Of a stretch of DNA of 64,000 nt, positions 20,831 through 28,608 are shown piece after piece. This DNA is from an uncultured Paracoccaceae bacterium. Lineage in GTDB: Bacteria > Pseudomonadota > Alphaproteobacteria > Rhodobacterales > Rhodobacteraceae. The position numbers and the translations under genes are program-made. The DNA lies in assembly GCA_943787985.1 (NCBI GenBank), contig CALSOO010000010.1, positions 1-64,000 on the forward strand. Reading direction: 5' to 3'. Position 1 is the stretch's first letter. Each line of letters opens with the position of its first letter. The notes under the pieces were generated by a model. The model saw only the letters and a list, made by a program, of their open reading frames with translations. It made no database searches and was not told the DNA's origin.

Positions 20831-21910
20831 CTACTCTGCGTCGTCGGACGAAATCAACAGCAATCCGCCAGAGGCCTCGAGTGCGCGGATGGCAGTCACA
20901 ATGTTGCTCATTGCGACTTCTGCATCTGCTGGTTTCGGGGTGCCGGCATCTTGAACTTCTTCGCGCAAGGAATCTGCCATGCGCCCTGACATATTTTCAA
21001 GAATGTAGTCGGCAGTGGCTTGCATACCAGCCGCTGGTGCGCCGGCCAATGCTGTGATCAAATCCGCTTGATCGATCTCGCGCAGCACCTTTGGAAAATC
21101 GCGGGCTGCGATACGTTGTGGAATGTTGCCGAAGGTGAAGATCGCTTTGCGCACGGCATTGGCGAAACCCTCATCGCGTTCATCCAGCCCTTCCAGCACA
21201 TCATCGCGCGTAATGGTGGTTGAGGAGTTGAGGATTGCACCGACACGGTCCACAGGGTCCTCGTCAAAGGCGCGCAGCGGTTGGGCCGTCAATTGATGCG
21301 CAAGCGAGCGTCCAATCCGGTCCACGGCATCTGGCGTGACACTTCCTGTCTGGGAGACGGCAAAGGTGATCTGACGGGCGCGGGGACCGGGCAATTTTCC
21401 GAGGATCTCTGCTGCTTTGGGAACGTCCAGTTTTGAGAGCAATACGGCGGCGACTTCGATGGATTCTTCTTCCATCACAGGGGTCAGTTGGTCTGCCCCC
21501 ATCTCGCAAATCCGGACCCATGGGTCGCCTGTTTCGCGGACGTTGGCTTCTTTGGCCAAACGTGCTGCGGTGCGCGGATTGATTTTGCCATCCAAAGCAC
21601 TCAATGCGCCCGCGATGCCACCCGGAAAAGAGAGGCCGATTTTTTCAACTTCAGCGGCAAATTCGGCCACCACAGCTTGCAACGTGTCGCGATCCACAAC
21701 GCGCATTTTACCCATTTGCTTGGTCAGCTGTTCCTGAAGTTCTTCGGGGAGGTCCTCGATCGGGACATCGGCACCCTCATTCAGCAAAAGGCGCACGACA
21801 ATTGCCGCTTTTGCCTTGTTGCTGATGTGCGTTACCGGAGTAACGGTGGTGGGTGTGTCAGACCCGATGGACGGAAATCCGCCCATCGGTGCCATAGGGA
21901 GCAGGTCCAT
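20831..21910 (-). CDS. fliG: Flagellar motor switch protein FliG
   Basis: A 359-residue protein with the FliG N-, middle- and C-terminal armadillo-like helical repeats. FliG forms the C-ring face that contacts stator MotA and sets rotation. The N-terminal part begins HISNKAKAAIVVRLLLNEG, the middle carries AAEILGKLPGPRARQI, and the C-terminal charged helix region is present. No other flagellar gene is in the window, so this copy stands apart from the main flagellar cluster. Whether it is the only fliG of the genome cannot be seen here. Confidence 0.88.
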   Translation of the reverse strand: MDLLPMAPMGGFPSIGSDTPTTVTPVTHISNKAKAAIVVRLLLNEGADVPIEDLPEELQEQLTKQMGKMRVVDRDTLQAVVAEFAAEVEKIGLSFPGGIAGALSALDGKINPRTAARLAKEANVRETGDPWVRICEMGADQLTPVMEEESIEVAAVLLSKLDVPKAAEILGKLPGPRARQITFAVSQTGSVTPDAVDRIGRSLAHQLTAQPLRAFDEDPVDRVGAILNSSTTITRDDVLEGLDERDEGFANAVRKAIFTFGNIPQRIAARDFPKVLREIDQADLITALAGAPAAGMQATADYILENMSGRMADSLREEVQDAGTPKPADAEVAMSNIVTAIRALEASGGLLLISSDDAE

Positions 21911-21983
21911 TTGCGGCCTCTATTTAGGTTTGTCCCAAACTAGGCTGCAATTGGTGAAGAAACCCTGAAATCAGGGTCGGATT

Positions 21984-22529
21984 TTAGTGATTATATGTCA
22001 CGCCGGTTTCGATGGCTTTGCGCAAAGAGGCTTCGGCCCATGTGCCTTCACCACCACGGGCGCGGATCTCGCGCAATTGGGTGATTGCGCCGATCCTGTC
22101 GCCTTGATCCAGCATCCCTTGCGCCATGTAGGACCGGGCAAGAATATTGTTCGGATTGGTGTCGATAGCGTCCTGGTAAAACACCATGGCCACTTCGATT
22201 TTTCCAAGTTTGCGATTTGTGAACCCTTTGTATGTCAAAACGCGGTCGTCGTTCTGATCAGACATCGCGGCCAAAACGCCCTGTGCGTCCGTGTAGCGAC
22301 CAGCATAGGCCAGTTCGCGCACGGCGTCGTACAGACCGTCATCATCCAAAGAGCTTTTCTTGGGGCGTACGCACCGCTGCTTGGCTTCGTCCCAGACGCG
22401 CACACCTTTGCAGTCTTTGCTGGTCTTGGTGGGCTTGGGCGCGGTTTCTGTCGCGCCGCCGGCCGCGTGAAGGGGGGCTGCAAGGCTCAGGGGCAAGGTC
22501 ATGGCTGCTGCAATCAATAGGGTCCGCAT
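21984..22529 (-). CDS. Secreted TPR protein
   Basis: A 181-residue exported protein with an N-terminal signal peptide (MRTLLIAAAMTLPLSLAAPLHA). A short basic/Cys stretch (KDCKGVRVWDEAKQRCVRPK) follows, then two or three tetratricopeptide-like helical repeats (ELAYAGRYTDAQGVLAAM, KIEVAMVFYQDAIDTNPNNILARSYMAQGML). TPR repeats mediate protein contacts, and no enzymatic motif is seen. The KDCKG..W....QRC pattern resembles the small secreted protein just downstream, where two Cys also bracket a short loop. Confidence 0.75.
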   Translation of the reverse strand: MRTLLIAAAMTLPLSLAAPLHAAGGATETAPKPTKTSKDCKGVRVWDEAKQRCVRPKKSSLDDDGLYDAVRELAYAGRYTDAQGVLAAMSDQNDDRVLTYKGFTNRKLGKIEVAMVFYQDAIDTNPNNILARSYMAQGMLDQGDRIGAITQLREIRARGGEGTWAEASLRKAIETGVTYNH

Positions 22530-22696
22530 GTTCGTGTCTCCAAATTCAAGATGGTGTCTAAGGTTTCGTGCAAGGATAACCCGACATGGTGCGATTTTAT
22601 TCAGTCACGCTTTCGTGAAGATTATTTCATGACCCGTTAGATTGAGGCAAAGCAAAGAGAAAACTCTGCTTTGCAGCTACGGTGTGGTCAAAAAGT

Positions 22697-22858
22697 CTAT
22701 GCGTTTACGGCAACGCAGCTTTTGGAGGTCGCGTCATACGCTGTGCCATCAGCACAAGACATCGCTTGATGCTCTTTGCCATAATTGCAGCCTTCGGCCA
22801 GCGACAATGTAGGTGCCAGTACAAGGGCAAGGGCTGCTACGGCGGTTTTGATCTTCAT
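22697..22858 (-). CDS. Small secreted Cys-containing protein
   Basis: A 53-residue protein beginning ATG 22856-22858, preceded by GGAGACG. It has a signal peptide (MKIKTAVAALALVLAPTLSLA) and a short mature part with three Cys in an AEGCNYG..MSCADG..KSCVAV arrangement. A longer frame upstream is not supported. It lies between purB and the TPR gene on the same strand. The function is unknown; such short Cys peptides may be periplasmic binding or stress proteins. Confidence 0.7.
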   Translation of the reverse strand: MKIKTAVAALALVLAPTLSLAEGCNYGKEHQAMSCADGTAYDATSKSCVAVNA

Positions 22859-23050
22859 CTCACGTCTCCTTTGTTTTGGGTGGCACAAAGGTAACGTGGT
22901 GACAGAGCAGGTCAAAGAATTTCGGCCCCAAAAGGGGGCTGGCCCTGTATTTTGCGCAATTTTTTGCACTTTAGGTGCGCAGATCTTCAGGTTTTTGATC
23001 CCCTGCCGACCGCGCAGTTGCACGGTTGGCAGGGCGCATTGGATGCAGAT

Positions 23051-24355
23051 CTATGCGCCAAAGACGCGCTTGAAGATCGTGTCAACGTGTTTGGTGTGAT
23101 AGCCCATGTCGAATTTCTCGTTGATTTCTTCAACAGAAAGGGCGGCGCACACGGCTTCGTCCGCCAACAGTTCTTCGCGGAAATCGGTGCGATGCTCCCA
23201 CACTTTGAGTGCGTTACGTTGCACCATGGCATACGCGTCTTCGCGGCTCACGCCCGCTTGGGTCAGGGCCAAAAGCACACGTTGGCTCATGACCAGACCC
23301 GGGAACTTGTTCATGTTGTCGAGCATGTTGTCGGGAAAGATGATCATCTTGTCGATGACGCTGGTCATACGGGCGAGTGCGAAATCAAGGGTGATGGTCG
23401 CGTCGGGGCCGATGTTGCGCTCGACAGAGGAGTGGGAAATGTCACGTTCGTGCCACAGGGCCACGTTTTCCAGTGCAGGGATGACGGTCATACGCACCAA
23501 ACGGGCCAGGCCGGTCAGGTTTTCGGTCAGCACAGGGTTCTTTTTGTGGGGCATCGCGCTGGAGCCTTTTTGGCCCATCGAGAAGAACTCCGCCCCCTCC
23601 AGCACTTCGGTGCGCTGCATGTGGCGCACTTCAATGGCGATGTTCTCGATCGAAGAGGACACAACGCCAAGGGCTGCAAAGAAGGCGGCATGGCGATCGC
23701 GGGGGATCACTTGGGTCGAGATCGGTTCAGGCAGCAAACCCAAGGCTGCGCAGACATGCTCTTCGACTTGGGGATCAACGTTGGCAAAAGTCCCGACCGC
23801 GCCAGAGATTGCGCCCGTGGCGATCTCTTCGCGTGCTGTATGCATCCGTTTCAGGTTGCGATCCATCTCGGCGTAAAAGCGGGCAAAGGTCAGGCCCATT
23901 GTCGTGGGTTCCGCGTGGATACCGTGGGAGCGGCCAACACGCAGGGTGTCTTTGTGTTCAAGTGCGCGGCGCTTCAACGCGCCCATCAAGCCTTCAACAC
24001 CAGCGATCAGGATGTCGGCAGCGCGCACCAGTTGGACGTTGAAACAGGTGTCCAACACGTCCGAAGACGTCATCCCCTGATGCACGAAACGGGCTTCATC
24101 TGCGCCAACGTGCTCTGCCAGATGGGTCAAAAAAGCAATGACGTCGTGTTTGGTGACGGCTTCGATTTCGTCAATGCGGGCCACGTCGAACTCAACGTCT
24201 TTGGCTTTCCAAACGGCATCGGCATTTTCGCGTGGGATGGTGCCCATATCGGCCATTGCTTCGCAGGCGTGGGCCTCGATCTCGTACCAGATTTTAAACT
24301 TGGTTTCAGGGGACCAAATGGCAACCATTTCGGGACGGGAATAGCGGGGGATCAT
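23051..24355 (-). CDS. purB: Adenylosuccinate lyase
   Basis: A purine-biosynthesis enzyme (434 residues) of the fumarase/aspartase superfamily. It cleaves SAICAR to AICAR and adenylosuccinate to AMP, releasing fumarate. The superfamily signature SSAMPHKKNP (about residue 265) carries the flexible catalytic Ser loop. The substrate-binding TSSDVLDT (about 92) and GRSHGIHAEP with its catalytic His (about 142) are also present. The start MIPRYSRPEM is standard for the alphaproteobacterial enzyme. No operon partner is evident. Confidence 0.97.
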   Translation of the reverse strand: MIPRYSRPEMVAIWSPETKFKIWYEIEAHACEAMADMGTIPRENADAVWKAKDVEFDVARIDEIEAVTKHDVIAFLTHLAEHVGADEARFVHQGMTSSDVLDTCFNVQLVRAADILIAGVEGLMGALKRRALEHKDTLRVGRSHGIHAEPTTMGLTFARFYAEMDRNLKRMHTAREEIATGAISGAVGTFANVDPQVEEHVCAALGLLPEPISTQVIPRDRHAAFFAALGVVSSSIENIAIEVRHMQRTEVLEGAEFFSMGQKGSSAMPHKKNPVLTENLTGLARLVRMTVIPALENVALWHERDISHSSVERNIGPDATITLDFALARMTSVIDKMIIFPDNMLDNMNKFPGLVMSQRVLLALTQAGVSREDAYAMVQRNALKVWEHRTDFREELLADEAVCAALSVEEINEKFDMGYHTKHVDTIFKRVFGA

Positions 24356-24437
24356 AGGCGCACCTTTTTGTGACTTTCGGGCAGTTCTCGGGCGTCATAG
24401 ACTGCGCAGGGACGAACGACAACCAAGGGAGCCTGTT

Positions 24438-24563
24438 ATGAGACGCATCGTCGCTGTTGCTTTGATGATTTCGCCGGTGATCGCGCCGCAGATTGCGCAG
24501 GGTGAGGGTATTTGGACAAGCTTAACAAGGGATAACATCACGGGCGGGGGCGACAAAGGCTGA
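24438..24563 (+). CDS. Short signal-peptide ORF coupled to DUF6314 gene
   Basis: A 41-residue frame starts at ATG 24438 after AAGGGAGCC. The product is almost only a signal-like hydrophobic helix (MRRIVAVALMISPVIAPQIA) plus a short polar tail. Its TGA overlaps the next ATG as TGATG at 24561-24565, which supports real translation and coupling. It could be a tiny secreted peptide or a leader that drives translation of the DUF6314 gene. Confidence 0.5.
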   Translation: MRRIVAVALMISPVIAPQIAQGEGIWTSLTRDNITGGGDKG

Positions 24564-24976
24564 TGAGGGTCCGGGTTCTTGAAGATTTCGTAGGGCGGTG
24601 GAGGCTGACCCGCAAGATCATAGCGGCTGCGGCGCCTGAAGCGAGATTTGAAGGACAGGCTGTGTTTACCCCATGTGCCAATGGACTGGCCTATCATGAG
24701 CAGGGGCGTCTTTTGCTCCCCGGCCAACCGGCCATGCAGTCCGAGCGGAGGTATGTTTGGCAAGTCGGATTGAACGTGCATTTCGAGGACGGACGTTTTT
24801 TTCACCAAGTGCCTGCAACGGGCGGTGATGCAGAGCATTGGTGTGATCCCGATCGATATTTTGTGGCCTATTCCTTTGACGCATGGCCCGAATGGCGGTC
24901 CGAATGGCAGGTAAAGGGGCCAAGGAAGGACTACGTTATGGTTTCTGACTACAGGGCTTCAACACCCCTTGCGTAA
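24563..24976 (+). CDS. DUF6314 family protein
   Basis: A 137-residue cytoplasmic protein of a lipocalin-like family common in Rhodobacteraceae. Recognisable parts are ..LEDFVGRWRLTRKI at the N-terminus, ARFEGQAVFTP, and the C-terminal CDPDRYFVAYSF..WRSEWQVKGPRKDYVMVS. The function is unknown; the beta-rich pattern suggests binding of a small hydrophobic ligand. Its start overlaps the preceding short ORF stop. It ends two bases before a pair of palindromes upstream of bioY. Confidence 0.8.
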   Translation: MRVRVLEDFVGRWRLTRKIIAAAAPEARFEGQAVFTPCANGLAYHEQGRLLLPGQPAMQSERRYVWQVGLNVHFEDGRFFHQVPATGGDAEHWCDPDRYFVAYSFDAWPEWRSEWQVKGPRKDYVMVSDYRASTPLA

Positions 24977-24977
24977 G

Positions 24978-25007
24978 GTGCATTTTGCACTTGCAGAAAC
25001 TTTCTGC
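24978..25007. promoter_or_regulatory. Two adjacent perfect palindromes upstream of bioY
   Basis: GTGCA-TTT-TGCAC (24978-24990) and GCAGAAA-C-TTTCTGC (24993-25007) lie back to back, 48-77 bases before the bioY start. Neither is followed by a T-run. They look like operator sites for a regulator of biotin uptake. They do not match the BioR-type TTATA consensus I know. Confidence 0.45.
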
Positions 25008-25054
25008 GCACGGCAGGACTTGCGCAATGAAATTTCTGACAGGAGTGCGCAAAC

Positions 25055-25654
25055 ATGAATTCTGCTATCAATAACAAGGTGCTGAGTGAAGCAATCGGGG
25101 TGGGCGAGGGGACCAGTCAATTGGTGCGCCATGCGGCTTTGGTTGTTGCAGGTATTGCTCTGTTGGCAGTCGCAGCAAAGATAACCGTGCCTATGCTGCC
25201 TGTGCCGATGACAATGGGAACCTTCGCGGTTCTGAGCATTGGCGCGGCATACGGGGTCCGTTTGGGATTGGTCACCATGTTGGGATATTTGCTGATTGGG
25301 GCGCTGGGCTTTGATGTTTTTGCTGGATCATCTGCCGAATTGGTGGGCCTGGAATACATGATGGGCGGCACAGGCGGATACCTTGTCGGTTACGTTTTGG
25401 CGACTGTTTTGCTGGGTGCTTTGGCGCGACTGGGGTGGGATCGTTCTGCGCCCAAAATGGCGTTGGCCATGCTTTTGGGCAACGCTCTGATTTATGTGCC
25501 CGGGCTGATCTGGCTGGGGATGCTTTATGGTTGGGACAAGCCAATTCTGGCATGGGGTCTGACGCCTTTCCTTGTCGGGGATTTGGTCAAGCTCGCGCTT
25601 GCGGCGGCAGTGTTTCCGGCGATTTGGAAAATCGTATCTCGCGCACGCAACTAA
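25055..25654 (+). CDS. bioY: Biotin transporter BioY
   Basis: S-component of the ECF-type biotin transporter, 199 residues with six hydrophobic segments. The family motif ..KITVPMLPVPMTMGTFAVLSIGAAYG (about 47-72) and the GGTGGYLVGY segment (about 108-117) that lines the biotin site are clear. A GACAGGAG site precedes the ATG. No bioMN genes adjoin it, so this is a solitary BioY, as is common in alphaproteobacteria. A hairpin terminator follows. Confidence 0.93.
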   Translation: MNSAINNKVLSEAIGVGEGTSQLVRHAALVVAGIALLAVAAKITVPMLPVPMTMGTFAVLSIGAAYGVRLGLVTMLGYLLIGALGFDVFAGSSAELVGLEYMMGGTGGYLVGYVLATVLLGALARLGWDRSAPKMALAMLLGNALIYVPGLIWLGMLYGWDKPILAWGLTPFLVGDLVKLALAAAVFPAIWKIVSRARN

Positions 25655-25674
25655 GCGCGGCGTGATCTTATTGG

Positions 25675-25711
25675 GAGGCGTGGCCCTTACGGGCCGCGCC
25701 TCATTCTATTT
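25675..25711 (+). terminator. Intrinsic terminator after bioY
   Basis: A 12-bp stem with one G-T pair (GAGGCGTGGCCC / GGGCCGCGCCTC, loop TTAC) at 25675-25702, followed by ATTCTATTT. It is 20 bases past the bioY stop and separates it from the convergent hydrolase-OsmC gene. Confidence 0.75.
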
Positions 25712-25736
25712 CAGGCGTTTTGGGCGGCTCTGAGCC

Positions 25737-26954
25737 CTAGGGCGCGAGTTCTGTTATAACATCCGAGCTGCGCTCTAGGGTTTTGTGAACAGGGCATTTA
25801 TCTGCAATTTCGAGCAGCTTTTGTCGTTGGTCTTGAGACAGTTGGCCTGTGAGTGTGATCCGTCTGTTCCAAACGTCTACTTTGCTGGTGCTGCCGCCTG
25901 AGTCGGCGTCTTGGGCGTGGACTTTGTCGTGTTTCACATCGACGCTGACATGATCAAGAGGCCAGCCTTTGCGCCGCGCGTACATACGGATTGTCATTGA
26001 CGTGCAAGCCCCTAATCCTGCTGATAAAAACCCGTAAGGTGACATGCCTTTGTTGGTTCCGCCGTAAGCGAGGGGTTCGTCGGCCAAAACGTGGTGCACA
26101 GGGCCTGCGTGGATGTCTTGCAGAAAGCCTTTGGTGTCGGCTTCACATGTTCTGACAATGCCTTCGGGGGCGCCGATGGGCGGGGCAGGGTGCTTTAATT
26201 TCAGATACTTAGTTGCCCAAGTGGTGATGACATCTGCTGCGTATTCGGCGTCTTCGGCGCGGGTGATCAGATGATCGGCGTCATCTAGGGTAACGAAAGA
26301 TTTGGGGTGTTTGGCATTGGTGAAGATTTGGGCGGCGTTGTCGATAGATACGATGGAATCCTGGGGGGCGTGCATGACCAGAAGCGCGGCTTTCATGTTG
26401 CTAACGCTTTGTTTTAAATTGATTTCCGAAACGTCGCGAACAAAGTTCTGACCGATTCTGAAGGGGCGGCCGCCCAAGCAGACTTCGGCCTCTCCGTTTT
26501 GGGCAATTTTGGGAAGGGCGGCGGCGAAGTTATGTACGACGTGGCCCGGATCGAAGGGCGCGCCCAATGTTGCGACGGCTTTGATTCCTGCGATCTCAGA
26601 GGCCGCTTTGAGGACCGCAGCGCCGCCCAAAGAGTGTCCGATGAGCAAGCTGGGGGCCATTTTTTCGCCCACAAGATAGGCGGCAGCGGCCGCGAGATCA
26701 TCGACATTCGAGCTAAAGGAGGTGTTGGAAAACTCACCCTCTGAATGGCCTAAGCCTGTGAAATCAAATCGTAAAACTGCAATACCTGCACCGGCCAGAC
26801 GGGCGGCGATGCGGCGCGCTGCGGGGATATCCTTGCCGCAGGTGAAGCAATGGGCAAAAATGGCGGTGGCCAGATGCGCGCCCGGAGGCATGTCGAGGCG
26901 CGCGGCGAGCTTTGTGCCTGCGTGGCCAGTAAATGTGATGCGTTTGGTGGGCAT
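25737..26954 (-). CDS. Alpha/beta hydrolase-OsmC fusion
   Basis: A natural two-domain protein (405 residues). Residues 1-250 form an alpha/beta hydrolase with nucleophile GHSLGG (about 107), Asp in APQDS (about 195) and His in DDADHL (about 228). Residues 265-405 form an OsmC/Ohr domain with both redox Cys, in LGACTSMTIRMYARR and DKCPVHKTLE, suited to reducing organic peroxides by thiols. The fusion is known in many proteobacteria. A plausible role is processing oxidised lipids or esters, with the hydrolase releasing the peroxide and the OsmC part reducing it. Upstream lies a set of repeated palindromes (27071-27176). Confidence 0.9.
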   Translation of the reverse strand: MPTKRITFTGHAGTKLAARLDMPPGAHLATAIFAHCFTCGKDIPAARRIAARLAGAGIAVLRFDFTGLGHSEGEFSNTSFSSNVDDLAAAAAYLVGEKMAPSLLIGHSLGGAAVLKAASEIAGIKAVATLGAPFDPGHVVHNFAAALPKIAQNGEAEVCLGGRPFRIGQNFVRDVSEINLKQSVSNMKAALLVMHAPQDSIVSIDNAAQIFTNAKHPKSFVTLDDADHLITRAEDAEYAADVITTWATKYLKLKHPAPPIGAPEGIVRTCEADTKGFLQDIHAGPVHHVLADEPLAYGGTNKGMSPYGFLSAGLGACTSMTIRMYARRKGWPLDHVSVDVKHDKVHAQDADSGGSTSKVDVWNRRITLTGQLSQDQRQKLLEIADKCPVHKTLERSSDVITELAP

Positions 26955-27582
26955 TTTGGCGTCCTTTTGCTGTGCCCTAGAATGGGGGCCAAAGAGGCGT
27001 TTGGGAAGGGTGTGACAGAAAACTCACGGGGGTGTGTTAATGCAGCGTGCGCAGGCCATCAGAGGGCGTGTTGTACAAAACAGAAGCCGTTTGTCACAAG
27101 ATGCGCAGCCCTGCAGAACGGGAATTGCGGGTGTTTTGAGCGTTTTGTACAAAACAGCGCGTGTTTGTTACAAGATTTGGGGCCTTGAGGCGTTAAAGGG
27201 TCGTTAGGGATTGAGCGGCGTTGAGGTTTGGCCGGAAGGGTTAGGTGTTTGTTAGGAAAGGCGCACTCCGGACTTTCGCCGCAGTTGCGAAGCACACCGC
27301 CCAAATTTCAGGAGCAGACATTCAATTTGCCACTGCTCACCCGAATGGATTGCGACCGTGGGTTGCGTCACATCTGCTTGAAACAGAACCACTGTTCCTG
27401 CGCAGACGCTCTTCCCCTTTTGGGACCGTGCTGCGCAATGCCCTGACGGGCAATGATCAGAACCGAAATCTGGATAGCTGATGGGACAAGATTGATGGGT
27501 CCCGCGCCTGGAAAAATACCGTGGCGGTAGGGCGTCGCCGCGCTTGACGATTCAGTGTGGTTTTCGAGAGGTTTTGCACCTT
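26955..27582. other. Long intergenic region with repeated TTGT-ACAA units
   Basis: About 630 bases without a supported gene. It holds two 32-bp repeats (27071-27102 and 27145-27176). Open frames at about 27228-27480 overlap in two registers and show no recognisable protein; they may be relics of a dispersed element. Confidence 0.5.
27071..27176. promoter_or_regulatory. Two 32-bp repeats built of TTGT(N)ACAA palindromes
   Basis: Each copy reads TTGTACAAAACAG, five variable bases, then GTTTGTYACAAGAT. The copies start at 27071 and 27145, 74 bases apart. Within each, TTGTACAA and TTGT(C/T)ACAA start exactly 20 bases apart. The spacings are near whole helical turns, so four half-site pairs face one side of the DNA. 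This fits a cooperatively binding regulator upstream of the hydrolase-OsmC gene. No known consensus is assigned. Confidence 0.55.
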
Positions 27583-28095
27583 TCAGAACGGCACAATTTC
27601 ATCTGCCGAAAGGGCGTAGGCGATATCGGCCAGTTGTGTGGATGTTGACGCTGTGCCGAACATGCCAATGACGTTTACGGCCTCGAACAAGCCCGAACTC
27701 TCATATGGCTTTCCGGTTGTGACAAAAACCAGCTGATTGGCGGGAGGGGGTGGTACATGCACGCATGCGCCCACAAATGGCACCAGAATAAACGCCGTCA
27801 CACCAGTACTCGAGTGGTCAATCGGGACAATATACCCCGGCAGGCGTACGATTTCGCCGTTCCAGTCTGTGCGCACGCCTTGCGAGGGAGGCTGTTGCAC
27901 CGACATGGCGGGCACATCGTGCTGGATCATACTTTGGAAGCCCGGGGGGATCTTGGGTTGGCCCTCCGGGATCAGATCGGTCCAGTTCAGATCGACAAAG
28001 TCTTTTGAAAAAGCGGCAGATGGGGCAACGCCCAGCGCGCCCAATGCACCCAGCGCGCCCAGAACGCGCCTGCGATCGATGCTTTGCGCTACCAT
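27583..28095 (-). CDS. DUF3299 protein, second copy (zinc operon)
   Basis: A 170-residue exported protein. The N-terminus has a twin-Arg-like signal (DRRRVLGALGALGALGV). The mature part carries the family core LPGYIVPIDHSSTGVTAFILVPFVGACVHVPPPPANQLVFV, where conserved Cys and His residues (GACVHVPPPP) could bind zinc. It is the last gene of the zur/zrg-like operon and overlaps the upstream paralogue's end by seven bases. DUF3299 proteins accompany MacB-like ABC systems in zinc-regulated loci. The exact role, perhaps periplasmic zinc handover, is inferred. Confidence 0.85.
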   Translation of the reverse strand: MVAQSIDRRRVLGALGALGALGVAPSAAFSKDFVDLNWTDLIPEGQPKIPPGFQSMIQHDVPAMSVQQPPSQGVRTDWNGEIVRLPGYIVPIDHSSTGVTAFILVPFVGACVHVPPPPANQLVFVTTGKPYESSGLFEAVNVIGMFGTASTSTQLADIAYALSADEIVPF

Positions 28096-28595
28096 TTAAA
28101 CACCTCGATCAACTCGGCATCCAATGCATAGCCGATATCCGCGAGGGACGTGGATTGCAGTTCATGCCGCATCTTGCCTGTGACCCACACCGGATCCCAG
28201 AGTTTGTCGCTGGGCCAAGGTTTTTTGCTGTCCACAAAAACAAGCTGGTTGGCGGGCGGCGGCGGCGTGTGGATACAAGCGCCGACATACGGCACCAAGA
28301 TAAAACTGGTCACGCCCGCCGAGGACATGTCGATGGGCAAGACATAGCCGGGCATCTTGATGTAGGCACCATGCAGTTCCATGTTCAGCTTTGTTGCATT
28401 CTCGTCAAATTCAGGCAGCCAAATGTCCTCGACCGCGTCCATTTCACCGGGCCCGATAATCTCTGCATATGGCACGCCGGCCGGAATAAGGTCCGTCCAC
28501 ATAACAACGCGGGGCGTGTTGGCCAAAGCGCAGCGCGGCGCGGCGGCAAACGCTGCGGCCGCGGTGATGAGAGTGCGACGTGACAGGTCCATCAT
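28089..28595 (-). CDS. DUF3299 protein, first copy (zinc operon)
   Basis: A 168-residue paralogue of the following gene, with a Tat-like signal (LSRRTLITAAAAFAAA) and the same core (MPGYVLPIDMSSAGVTSFILVPYVGACIHTPPPPANQ). The two copies are clearly related but diverged, so they are probably an old tandem duplication with distinct roles, for example a heterodimer. It lies 13 bases after the permease gene. The conserved C-x-H and the PPPPANQ stretch are the likely metal-binding or interaction surface. Confidence 0.86.
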   Translation of the reverse strand: MMDLSRRTLITAAAAFAAAPRCALANTPRVVMWTDLIPAGVPYAEIIGPGEMDAVEDIWLPEFDENATKLNMELHGAYIKMPGYVLPIDMSSAGVTSFILVPYVGACIHTPPPPANQLVFVDSKKPWPSDKLWDPVWVTGKMRHELQSTSLADIGYALDAELIEVFKW

Positions 28596-28608
28596 ATCAA
28601 TCCCTTTT

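Noticed and set aside
23001-23036. A hairpin after purB (CCCTGCCGACC / GGTTGGCAGGG) as an intrinsic terminator.
   Set aside because: The minus strand shows A after the stem, not T, so it does not fit Rho-independent termination.
27228-27481. Overlapping plus-strand frames of 72 and 78 codons as genes.
   Set aside because: They lie in two registers over the same bases, have no recognisable protein or clear ribosome site, and look like repeat or intergenic sequence.
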